This document shows, one piece after another, positions 23,911 to 31,783 of a stretch of DNA of 64,000 nt (position 1 is the first letter of the stretch; each line of letters opens with the position of its first letter). This stretch comes from Pseudoflavonifractor intestinihominis (lineage in GTDB: Bacteria > Bacillota > Clostridia > Oscillospirales > Oscillospiraceae). The DNA lies in contig NZ_JBBMFK010000015.1 in NCBI RefSeq assembly GCF_040096055.1, forward strand, positions 26,870-90,869, in the 5' to 3' direction. The position numbers were made by a program, and so were the translations under genes. Under the pieces are notes generated by a model. That model did not search any database. It was given only the letters and a program-made list of their open reading frames with translations, and was not told the origin of the DNA.

Positions 23911-25659
23911 TTACATTTTCTCGGGGGCGGTGACGCCGATGAGGGCCATGCCGTTGGCCAGCACGGACCGAACAGTGTCCGCCAGCTTGAGCCGGGCGGC
24001 CAGCACGTGCTTCTCCTCGCCCTTGATGCGGCAGGAATTGTAGAACCGGTGGAAATCGCCGGCCAGGGTGAGCAGGTAGCGGTTGATGTGGGAGGGGTCG
24101 TAGTCCCGGCTGGCCAGGCGGATCTCCTCAGGGAAGAGGGAGAGGGTCTTGACCAGGGAGAGCTCCTCGGGGGTGGTGAACACAGAGGCGTCGATGTCGG
24201 CGGCAGCGGACACGCCGGCCCCCTCCTCCTTCATCCGGGCCACCAGGGAGCAGATCCGGGCGTGGGCGTACTGGACGTAGTACACCGGGTTGTCCGAGTC
24301 CTCCTTGACGGCCAGGTCCAGGTCAAAGTCCAGGGGGCTGGTGAAGGAGCGGGAGTTGAAGAAGTAGCGGCAGGCATCCACGCTCACCTCGTCCAGCAGG
24401 TCGTGGAGGGCGATGGCCTTGCCGGAGCGCTTGCTCATCCGGACGGGCTTGCCGTCCTGGAGCAGGTTCACCAGCTGCATGAGCACCACCACCAGGCGGT
24501 GGGAGCCGTCCAGGCCCAGGCCGTCCAGAGCCGCCTGGAGCCGGGCCACGTGGCCGTGGTGGTCGGCACCCCAGATGTTGATGGCGGTCTGGAAGCCCCG
24601 CTTCTCCAGCTTGTTGCGGTGGTAGGCGATGTCGGCGGCAAAGTAGGTGTAGAACCCGTTGGCCCGGCGGAGCACGTCGTCCTTCAGGTCCAGCTTGTCC
24701 ACCTGCTCCCGGGTCTTGCCCTCCCGCATGTACTTCTCCTTGAGCAGCTCAATGGTATTGAGCCACAGGGCGCCGTCCTTCTCGTAGGTCCAGCCCTTGT
24801 CGGTGAGCAGGCCCACGGTCTCGGCCACATAGCCGCTGTTGTGGAGAGAGGACTCCAGGAACCACTCGTCGTACTCAATCTTGTACCGGCGCAGGTCCTC
24901 CTGCATCTTGGGGATGTTGCGCTTGAGGCCGAAGTTGGCCATGGCCTCCTGGCGCTCCTCCTCGCTCTTGTCCATCCAGCTGTCGCCCTGCTCCGCCCGG
25001 AAGGCGGCGGCCAGCTCTCTGATGTCGTCGCCCTTATAGCCGTCCTCGGGGAAGGGCACGTTCTCCTCCCCCAGGATGAGCTGGCGGTACCGGGCGTCGA
25101 TGGACATGGCGAACTTGTGGATCTGGTTGCCGGCGTCGTTGACGTAGAACTCACGCCACACGTTGTAGCCCGCCCGCTCCAGCACGCTGGCCAGGCTGTC
25201 GCCCAGCACGCCGCCCCGGGCGTTGCCGATGTGCATGGGACCGGTGGGGTTGGCGGAGACGAACTCCACCATCACCTTCTCGCCGTGGCCCTCGTCCACG
25301 GCGCCGTAGGCGGCGCCCTCCCGCTCGATGTCCGCGATGACCTCGCCGTACCAGCGGCTGCCCAGGCGGAAGTTCAGGAAGCCGGGGCCGGCGATCTCGG
25401 CGCTCTGGAAGTAGGTCCCCTCCAGCTCCAGGTGGTCCAGAATGATCTGGGCGATGGCTCTGGGGGCCATGTGGAGGGCCTTGGCCCCGGCCATGGCAAA
25501 GGAGGAGGCGTAGTCCCCGTGGGACACGTCCTTGGGAATCTCAATGGTGGCCTTTACCTGGGCGCCGGCGGGCAGGAGCCCATCGGCGGCGGCCTTCTCG
25601 TAGGCCGCCTGGGTCAGGGACGCCACCTGGTCCTTGGCGGACTGGATCATGTTGGACAT
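23911..25659 (-). CDS. argS: Arginine-tRNA ligase
   Basis: 582 residues, GAGGTG before the ATG. The N-terminal additional domain typical of ArgRS (about 1-110) is followed by the class I signature NPTGPMHIGNARGG, with HIGN for HIGH. The KMSKS-like loop is PVRMSKRSGKAI, followed by the DALRYFF equivalent VDACRYFFNSRSF. The DALR anticodon-binding domain is at the C-terminus (YAHARICSLVARM, FHRFYNSCRI). It charges tRNA-Arg in the cytoplasm. The gene follows the DUF1934 gene with about 50 bases between, probably as one transcript. Confidence 0.96.
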   Translation of the reverse strand: MSNMIQSAKDQVASLTQAAYEKAAADGLLPAGAQVKATIEIPKDVSHGDYASSFAMAGAKALHMAPRAIAQIILDHLELEGTYFQSAEIAGPGFLNFRLGSRWYGEVIADIEREGAAYGAVDEGHGEKVMVEFVSANPTGPMHIGNARGGVLGDSLASVLERAGYNVWREFYVNDAGNQIHKFAMSIDARYRQLILGEENVPFPEDGYKGDDIRELAAAFRAEQGDSWMDKSEEERQEAMANFGLKRNIPKMQEDLRRYKIEYDEWFLESSLHNSGYVAETVGLLTDKGWTYEKDGALWLNTIELLKEKYMREGKTREQVDKLDLKDDVLRRANGFYTYFAADIAYHRNKLEKRGFQTAINIWGADHHGHVARLQAALDGLGLDGSHRLVVVLMQLVNLLQDGKPVRMSKRSGKAIALHDLLDEVSVDACRYFFNSRSFTSPLDFDLDLAVKEDSDNPVYYVQYAHARICSLVARMKEEGAGVSAAADIDASVFTTPEELSLVKTLSLFPEEIRLASRDYDPSHINRYLLTLAGDFHRFYNSCRIKGEEKHVLAARLKLADTVRSVLANGMALIGVTAPEKM

Positions 25660-25712
25660 CTCAAATCACCTCATCAATATCTGGTAAAGGGCGGCCCCTG
25701 CCGCCCGTGAAC

Positions 25713-26156
25713 TTACTGCCGGAGCACCGGGGGCTTCTCCCGGACCTGGATCTGGAACAGGTTCTGCCCCGCCACGGCATGCTCGATCTCAATGGCGTAG
25801 TTGATCTCAATGCTGCCGCCGTGCTCGTCCATGCGGCAGTCCATGTGGTGGGTCTTGATGCCCACGGCCAGGGCCCCGTAGGGGGTGTTGTACATGGACA
25901 GGTGGCGGCGGCCCTCCTCGAACACCATCTGGGAGTTAACCTCCCCGTGGCGCATGAGGGTGATGCGGCCGTCCTCGATCTGGAAGGTGGTCAGGGTGCC
26001 CTCCAGGCCGGTGAGTTCGCTCTCCTGGTAGCTGAGGGTGTACTCCCCCTCGCCCTCCTTGGCCAGCAGGCCCTCGGTGACCAGCTCGATGGTCTCGTCC
26101 TCCACGTTCTCGTAGGACTGCCTGCCTTTGATGGAAATAATGACGCTCTTATCCAT
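25713..26156 (-). CDS. DUF1934 domain-containing protein
   Basis: 147 residues, predicted as a calycin-like beta barrel. VIISIKGRQSYENVEDETIEL is the characteristic opening of DUF1934 (YwiB-like), with LTGLEGTLTTFQIEDGRITLMR and FEEGRRHLSMYNTPYGALAVG in the middle. In Bacillus the ywiB gene also lies just before argS, and the same order is seen here. The biochemical role is unknown; a lipocalin-like binding function has been suggested from the fold. Confidence 0.85.
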   Translation of the reverse strand: MDKSVIISIKGRQSYENVEDETIELVTEGLLAKEGEGEYTLSYQESELTGLEGTLTTFQIEDGRITLMRHGEVNSQMVFEEGRRHLSMYNTPYGALAVGIKTHHMDCRMDEHGGSIEINYAIEIEHAVAGQNLFQIQVREKPPVLRQ

Positions 26157-26240
26157 TCTCTCGACCTCTGATGTGAACCAAAATGCAAGGTATTATATCC
26201 CAAATTGAGGGAAAAGTAAAGGACCGGTGCCCGTTTCTCC

Positions 26241-27056
26241 TCAATATTTTGTAATATCCACCTGCTCCACCGCGCCGGTGATGTCCCGGCCCAGGAAGAT
26301 GGAGGCCAGAGAGGCGAAGTCGGCGGCGCTGTCGCTGGCGAAGTAGCGGCGGGTGCCCACGTGGTCGGGGCTGTTGAGGCCGTCCCGCTTCTTCAGCATG
26401 GCCGATACCTGCCGGGCGCAGGCCGCGCCGGTGTTGATGAGCGTCACGTCCGGGCCCATGAAGTTGCCGATGACCTGGGACAGGAGGGGGTAGTGGGTGC
26501 AGCCCAGCACCAGGGTGTCCACCCCGGCCTCCTTCAGGGGGGTGAGGTACTCCTCGGCCACCATCTCGGTGACCCTGTCCCCGGGGCGGAAGCGGCCGTT
26601 CTCCACCAGGGGCACAAAGAGGGGGCAGGCCCGGGCGGTGACCTGGGCGTCGGGCAGCAGCTTGGCGATGTACCGCTCATAGGCCCCGGTGCGGATGGTG
26701 GCCTGGGTGCCGATGAGGCCGATCTTCCCGCTGCGGGTGGCGGCGGCGGCCTCCGCCACAGCGGGCCGCACCACGCCCAGCACCGGGATGGGGTTCTCCT
26801 GCTCCAGCACCTCCAGCGCCGTGGTGGACACGGTGCCGCAGGCGATGACAATGGCCTTCAGATCAAAGGTGTTGAGAAAGGCCACGTCCTGCCGGGCGTA
26901 CTTGATGATGGTGTCCCGGGAGCGGCTGCCGTAGGGCACCCGGCCGGTGTCGCCGAAGTAGACGATGTCCTCTTCCGGCATCAGATGGATCAGCTCCCGG
27001 ACAGCGGTCAGGCCGCCCATGCCCGAGTCAAACACGCCGATTGGCCGACGGTCCAC
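26241..27056 (-). CDS. murI: Glutamate racemase
   Basis: About 271 residues from a GTG with GGAGG 8 bases upstream; an upstream start would add 8 residues. PIGVFDSGMGGLTAVREL carries the first catalytic Asp/Ser, YFGDTGRVPYGSRS the substrate loop, VIACGTVSTTALE the first catalytic Cys and LVLGCTHYPLL the second. It converts L- to D-glutamate for peptidoglycan. The conserved Asn of the usual CNTAS motif is Gly here (ACGTVS), a known variant in Clostridia. It is followed by DUF1934 and argS in the same orientation. Confidence 0.94.
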   Translation of the reverse strand: MDRRPIGVFDSGMGGLTAVRELIHLMPEEDIVYFGDTGRVPYGSRSRDTIIKYARQDVAFLNTFDLKAIVIACGTVSTTALEVLEQENPIPVLGVVRPAVAEAAAATRSGKIGLIGTQATIRTGAYERYIAKLLPDAQVTARACPLFVPLVENGRFRPGDRVTEMVAEEYLTPLKEAGVDTLVLGCTHYPLLSQVIGNFMGPDVTLINTGAACARQVSAMLKKRDGLNSPDHVGTRRYFASDSAADFASLASIFLGRDITGAVEQVDITKY

Positions 27057-27275
27057 AGCAACAACCTCCAGACAAAACAATTGCGGGGCGGAATTCCTCC
27101 GCCTGCCGCTTCCTCTATACTATATGCGAAACTCCGGCGGAACACAAGGGGAAATTTCACCGGATTTCTCCTTTCGCCGGGTTTGACTTTTCCCTATCTT
27201 GTTAATATAATATGTGCAAGCGGAGCAGCTCAGCCCCATGCTCCGCAATGTCACGACAGCGAGGAGGTTTCGCGC

Positions 27276-27692
27276 ATGAAGCTGGAACTGACAAAGAAGC
27301 AGTACCGCCGGCTGCTTGACATGGTCTATATCGGGAACTGGATCCTCAATTCCACCCGGGGCGACGACCGCTTCGCCGACTACGACGAGGTGGAGAGCCT
27401 GCTCTTCTCCAAGGCGGCGGAGGAGGGGATGCCCAGTCTGGCCGAGCTGTGGCAGGGCGAGGTGGTGCCCTCCCGGGCCTTTGTGGACGGCGGCATACAC
27501 GAGGCCATTATGGAGTACGAAAACAACGTGTTTTTCGAGATTCTCGCCGAGGATTTGGCCCGCCGGGACATGGACGATCCCCCCATCGACGAGACCAACT
27601 ATGATGAGCTCAACCGCCGCATCGACGGCTATATGGCCGAGTTTGAGGAGCACGGCACGGACAATATCCTCATCGACGCCGACCTGCCCTGA
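27276..27692 (+). CDS. Conserved-type acidic hypothetical protein
   Basis: 138 residues from the ATG after GAGGAGG. The protein is acidic and helical: LTKKQYRRLLDMVYIGNWIL, DYDEVESLLFSKAAEEG, HEAIMEYENNVFFEILAEDL and DETNYDELNRRIDGYMAEFE. The K-Y-R-L-L-D-M--I-GNW pattern recurs in uncharacterised Clostridial proteins. No signal peptide, membrane helix or known catalytic motif is visible. It is monocistronic, with its own terminator. Confidence 0.75.
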   Translation: MKLELTKKQYRRLLDMVYIGNWILNSTRGDDRFADYDEVESLLFSKAAEEGMPSLAELWQGEVVPSRAFVDGGIHEAIMEYENNVFFEILAEDLARRDMDDPPIDETNYDELNRRIDGYMAEFEEHGTDNILIDADLP

Positions 27693-27711
27693 TATCAGCC
27701 CGCACCATCTG

Positions 27712-27743
27712 CCGCACCCGCCCGACGGGCGGGTGCGGTTTTG
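27712..27743 (+). terminator. Intrinsic terminator
   Basis: CCGCACCCGCCC pairs with GGGCGGGTGCGG around GAC and is followed by TTTTG. Confidence 0.85.
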
Positions 27744-27771
27744 TATCCATCCATTCCCTCAGGAGGTTCCC

Positions 27772-28260
27772 ATGACAGCTTCTCTCTACGCCCGCCTGTC
27801 CGCCCCCTTCCGCCCCTACGCCGGAGCCGTCCGGGCGGTGAACAAGGTGCTGACCCTGTCGGTCTACATCGCCTACCCCGCCCTGCTCTTGTTCCTGCTC
27901 CTCACCCGGGACCACCGGCTGCTGCGGGCGGTCATCACGCCGGGGGTGTCCTTTATAGCCCTCAGCTTTTTCCGCAAGTGGTGCAACGCCCCCAGGCCCT
28001 ACGAGGTGCTGGACATCACCCCCCTCATCCCCAAGGACACCAAGGGCAACTCCTTCCCCAGCCGCCATGTATTCTCGGTCTTTGTCATCGACATGGCCTT
28101 CTGGTGGGTGTGCCCGCCCCTGGGCGGGGTATTCCTGGCTATCGGGGTGCTCATCGCCCTCATCCGGGTCATCGGCGGCGTCCACTTCCCCCGGGACGTG
28201 CTGGCCGGCGCCGTCATGGGCGCGGCCTGCGGCGCGGTCGGCTTCTGGCTGATCCCCTAA
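27772..28260 (+). CDS. PAP2-family membrane phosphatase
   Basis: 162 residues from the ATG after AGGAGG. Four to five membrane helices. The three phosphatase motifs are in order: KWCNAPRP (K-x6-RP), FPSRHVFS (PSGH, here PSRH) and RVIGGVHFPRDV (SRxxxxxHxxxD). PAP2 enzymes hydrolyse lipid phosphates such as undecaprenyl pyrophosphate or phosphatidic acid at the outer face of the membrane. The short form resembles BcrC/YodM-type proteins. The gene is monocistronic between two strong terminators. Confidence 0.9.
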   Translation: MTASLYARLSAPFRPYAGAVRAVNKVLTLSVYIAYPALLLFLLLTRDHRLLRAVITPGVSFIALSFFRKWCNAPRPYEVLDITPLIPKDTKGNSFPSRHVFSVFVIDMAFWWVCPPLGGVFLAIGVLIALIRVIGGVHFPRDVLAGAVMGAACGAVGFWLIP

Positions 28261-28265
28261 ATCCA

Positions 28266-28304
28266 TAAAAAATCCACCTTCCCCGGCGGGAAGGTGGATT
28301 TTTT
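28266..28304. terminator. Bidirectional terminator
   Basis: AAAAAATCCACCTTCCC pairs with GGGAAGGTGGATTTTTT around CGGC, between convergent genes. Confidence 0.9.
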
Positions 28305-28307
28305 GCG

Positions 28308-30068
28308 TTATCGGATGATGCCGGCCAGGCTCTCCAGCCCGCCGGGATACACTGTACCGGTGCCCAGCGCGTCGGCGGTGCGGACCGCCGCGCCCTCAGG
28401 AGGCGTGGTGACAGGCATGTCGCCGGTCTCTTCCACAAGGATCTCCATCTTCATCTCCAGCTTTCCGCCGTAGGCGGCCTTGGCTGTCAGAGTACACTCA
28501 AAATTGGTGCTGTCCCCGCTGGCGGAGAAGCTGATATCCATAGGCGTACTGCTCACGGCAAGGGCAGGCACCTTCACCGTCATATCCAGCTCCATATCCA
28601 CCATCTGGTTATCCCGCACCCGGAAGGTACCATTGCAGTCCACCTTCAGGCCGCCGCTCAGGTAGCTCAGCAGCAGGTACAGCTCCGGGGTTCCCTTCTC
28701 TTCTGTCAAGGCAGTAACCTTGTCAGTCAATCCAAGGGTATCCACCTTCAGGGTGTAGGTGGTGGTGCTGCCTGCGGTGGAGACGGTGAAGCAGTCATCC
28801 CCCAGGATGAGGGCCAGCATCTCCGCCGTGTCCAGGGCGCTGACGCAGGGCGGCATTCCGTCCCCGCTGACGCCGCTCGCCTTCAGTCCGGCGGTCAGCA
28901 GGCTGCCCATCGTGACAGCCTCCTCCATCTGGGTGTCCCCGCCTTCGGTGGGGTCCAGGGCCACCCACTCGCCGCTGGCCAGGGTGCTGCCAGGCAGCTC
29001 CCCCAGCTTGTTTCCGGTCATATAGAGTGTCCCCTGGTCCAGGTCGCCCCGGACCTCCATCTCAAAGTCGGACAGCAGGTCCAGCAGTGCCTCCTCCTGG
29101 GGCATACCGGCGACGACCATCTCGCGCAGGCCGCCCAGATCCATGTCCACCCCCAGATCCAGATCCACCTGGCCGCCCCGGACCAGGCCGTTCAGGGTCA
29201 CGGTCTGGGTGGAGGTGTCGTTCTCCGCCTCGGTCTCGCCGTAGAGTGTCACAATCTGGGATGCCAGCCCCGTTACCCGGTAGGTCTGCTCCGGGTCCAG
29301 CTCACCCTGATCCAGGGACATCAAGGTGTTGAGGGTGGCAAACTTCTCGTCAATCTGCTCCGCAATCCTGTCCCAATCGGTGAAATGGGCCGCCTGATAG
29401 TCCCCGTCCCACTCCACGGCCATGCCCACCGCCTCGCCGGCAAAGCGGGCGGGAATGTAGGTCCGGTTGGCCACTGCGGTCAGGGGCACGTCCATCTCGA
29501 TCTTGTCAATCTTATCCCCGGACACCCTGGTCATGGTGGTGCTCCCACCGGTCAGCTCCAGGGTGACCCCGTCGGCCAGTACGGCGGTGACCACGTTGTC
29601 CGCGTAGTCCACCTTGGCACCCAGCGCCTCCAGGAAGGGACGCACCGGCACCATGGTGCGGCCGTCCAGGGCCCAGGGCTCCAGCCCGTCCAGGTCCAGC
29701 CACGCCCCGTTGACCGACACGTTGATGCCGTCCGGGTAGGGCATGCCCAGGGCTTCCTTCACACTCCGAAGATAGGCCTCCCAGTCCTCCGCCCACACAT
29801 CGCCGTAAAAGGCCTGGTTCCAGGCATCCATGTCCGCGTAGTACTGCTCGTCCTCGGCGCCGCTCTGGACGAAATAGGCGTCCCAGTACTCATACCAGAA
29901 GTCCTCGCTCCATTCCGCTGTTGCCGTGTCCTTCTGTTCCTGGGTCCAGGTGTACCAGGGCCCGTACTGCTCATAGGCCTCCGCTCCGGTGAGCGCCGTC
30001 TCCGCGGCCGAGGCGGGCACGCAGGAGATGAGCAGAAGCACTGCCAATACGACTGCCAGTTTCTTCAT
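28308..30068 (-). CDS. Secreted protein with copper amine oxidase N-terminal-like domain
   Basis: 586 residues. A signal peptide (MKKLAVVLAVLLLISCVPAS, cleaved near ASA-AE) is followed by a Tyr/Trp-rich segment, then the Cu_amine_oxidN1 domain: a repeated beta unit with LDGRTMVPVRPFLEALGA and NRTYIPARFAGEAVGMAVEW near residues 125-220. The remaining ~370 residues are beta-rich, contain repeated LxxDLDMTVKVPAL-like strands and resemble no family I can name. In Firmicutes the N1 domain is found in exported proteins that bind the cell surface, without amine oxidase activity. The gene is monocistronic. GGAGGA precedes the ATG. Confidence 0.8.
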   Translation of the reverse strand: MKKLAVVLAVLLLISCVPASAAETALTGAEAYEQYGPWYTWTQEQKDTATAEWSEDFWYEYWDAYFVQSGAEDEQYYADMDAWNQAFYGDVWAEDWEAYLRSVKEALGMPYPDGINVSVNGAWLDLDGLEPWALDGRTMVPVRPFLEALGAKVDYADNVVTAVLADGVTLELTGGSTTMTRVSGDKIDKIEMDVPLTAVANRTYIPARFAGEAVGMAVEWDGDYQAAHFTDWDRIAEQIDEKFATLNTLMSLDQGELDPEQTYRVTGLASQIVTLYGETEAENDTSTQTVTLNGLVRGGQVDLDLGVDMDLGGLREMVVAGMPQEEALLDLLSDFEMEVRGDLDQGTLYMTGNKLGELPGSTLASGEWVALDPTEGGDTQMEEAVTMGSLLTAGLKASGVSGDGMPPCVSALDTAEMLALILGDDCFTVSTAGSTTTYTLKVDTLGLTDKVTALTEEKGTPELYLLLSYLSGGLKVDCNGTFRVRDNQMVDMELDMTVKVPALAVSSTPMDISFSASGDSTNFECTLTAKAAYGGKLEMKMEILVEETGDMPVTTPPEGAAVRTADALGTGTVYPGGLESLAGIIR

Positions 30069-30385
30069 GGGTGTTCCTCCTTTTTTTCCCGGGTTTTGGG
30101 TATCCTAAATCCAGTGTACCGCATTTCCTCCCATTTGTCTATTTTTATTTGTATATCCTGTTCAGTTTTCTTGGGACTCCCATAGCGTTACTCGGCGATA
30201 TTACCAAGAAAACAATCCATCTCTGGCACATTGGAAGGCCAGCACAGCTGGCCGCCGCCCTGAACACCTCGCCTCTCGCCCTGCTGGATGAGGACAAATC
30301 CTGGCCCATCGGGGACACATCTGTGCTATAATGATAGCTGCTGAACCGACCCGCTGTGCAAAAATTTCCCCCGGAGGTGCTGTCC
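30069..30385. other. Intergenic region upstream of selA
   Basis: About 300 bases without a convincing gene. It begins with the leader of the leftward secreted-protein gene. A short + frame near 30180-30330 reads ITKKTIHLWHIGRPAQLAAA, which resembles a helix-turn-helix remnant but has no start or ribosome site. The selA promoter lies at its right end. Confidence 0.4.
30324..30332 (+). promoter_or_regulatory. Extended -10 promoter for selAB
   Basis: TGCTATAAT is an extended -10 element 53 bases before the selA start; no good -35 is present. Confidence 0.55.
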
Positions 30386-31783
30386 ATGTGTGAAAATCCG
30401 CTCCGCGCCCTGCCCAAAATGGACGTTCTGCTGTCCCACCCCACCCTGCTCGCCGCCCGGAAGGTCCTGCCCTACGCCCTCATCCGCCAGGCCGCCCGGG
30501 GCAGACTGGAGGAGGTCCGGCGGTCTGTTGTGAACGGGGCCGCCGTACCGCCTGTGGACGTTCTGGCCGGAGAGATCGCCGCGGCGGCCGGGGCCCTGTG
30601 CCGCCCAGGCCTGCGGAAGGTCATCAACGCCACCGGCGTGGTGCTCCACACCAACCTGGGCCGGGCGCCCCTGGCCCACCGGGCGGCGGAGGCGGTCCGG
30701 GAGGCGGCAGAGGGCTACTCCAACCTGGAGTACGACCTGGACAACGCCTGCCGGGGCAGCCGCCACAGCCATGTGGAATCCCTCCTCTGCTCCCTTACCG
30801 GGGCGGAGGCGGCCATGGCGGTGAACAACAACGCCGCCGCCGTGTTTCTCATGCTCTCCGCCCTGGCGGCAGGCAAGGGGGTGGCCGTGTCCCGTGGGGA
30901 GCTGGTGGAGATCGGCGGCGCCTTCCGGGTGCCCGAGATCATGGCGGCCAGCGGCGCGCTCCTCCGGGAGGTGGGCACCACCAACAAGACCCGCTCGTCC
31001 GACTATGAGCGGGTCCTGCTCTCCCAGGAGGCCCAGGCCCTGCTGAAGGTCCACACCAGCAATTACCAGATCGTGGGCTTCACCGAGGACACCCCCCTGT
31101 CCCAGCTCGCCGGACTGGCGGCGGCCCACAGCGTGCCCCTGCTGTGCGACCTGGGCAGCTGTGTTCTCTCTTCCCAGAGTCTTCCCGCCCTCCCCGCCGC
31201 CCCCAGCGCGGCGGCGGCTCTGGCCGACGGGGCGGATGTGGTGTGCTTCTCCGGGGACAAGCTGCTGGGCGGCCCTCAGGCGGGCATCGTGCTGGGGAAA
31301 AAGCAGTACATCGACGCCATGAAGCGCCACCCCCTGGCCCGGGTGGTGCGCATCGACAAGTTGTCCCTGGCCGCCCTGGAGGCCACCCTGCTCCTGCTCC
31401 GAGACCCGGAGGGGGCCCGTGAGGCCCTGCCCGTGCTGTCCATGCTCAACGCCCCGCCGGACGACCTCCACCGACGGGCGGAGGAGCTGGCCGCCGGGCT
31501 GGGGCACGCCCTGGGGACGGCGTACACCGTGTCTGTCCTTCCCTGTGCCGGACAGGTGGGGGGCGGCTCCATGCCCAACGAGGAGCTGCCCGGCTTCTGT
31601 GCCGCCGTCACCGACGGGCCCGGTGTGCCCGAGGATCTGGAGGCCCATTTCCGCCGCCATGCGGTGCCCATCCTCTGCCGCATCCACCGCGGCGCCCTTC
31701 TGCTGGACGTGCGCACCCTGACAGAGGAAGATGCGGCTGAGATCCTCCGGGCGGCGGAGGCGGTAAGGGGGACACGCCTGTGA
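30386..31783 (+). CDS. selA: L-seryl-tRNA(Sec) selenium transferase
   Basis: 465 residues from the ATG with GGAGG 9 bases upstream (the frame extends 10 codons earlier). The N-terminal tRNA-binding helices are PLRALPKMDVLLSHPTLL. The PLP-dependent core has VINATGVVLHTNLGRAPL, YSNLEYDLDNACRGSRHSH, MAVNNNAAAVFL and the PLP lysine in CFSGDKLLGGPQAG (Lys 292). It converts seryl-tRNA(Sec) to selenocysteyl-tRNA(Sec) using selenophosphate. It overlaps selB by four bases (GTGA) and tRNA-Sec follows, so a nearly full Sec insertion set lies together; selD is not in the window. Confidence 0.97.
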   Translation: MCENPLRALPKMDVLLSHPTLLAARKVLPYALIRQAARGRLEEVRRSVVNGAAVPPVDVLAGEIAAAAGALCRPGLRKVINATGVVLHTNLGRAPLAHRAAEAVREAAEGYSNLEYDLDNACRGSRHSHVESLLCSLTGAEAAMAVNNNAAAVFLMLSALAAGKGVAVSRGELVEIGGAFRVPEIMAASGALLREVGTTNKTRSSDYERVLLSQEAQALLKVHTSNYQIVGFTEDTPLSQLAGLAAAHSVPLLCDLGSCVLSSQSLPALPAAPSAAAALADGADVVCFSGDKLLGGPQAGIVLGKKQYIDAMKRHPLARVVRIDKLSLAALEATLLLLRDPEGAREALPVLSMLNAPPDDLHRRAEELAAGLGHALGTAYTVSVLPCAGQVGGGSMPNEELPGFCAAVTDGPGVPEDLEAHFRRHAVPILCRIHRGALLLDVRTLTEEDAAEILRAAEAVRGTRL

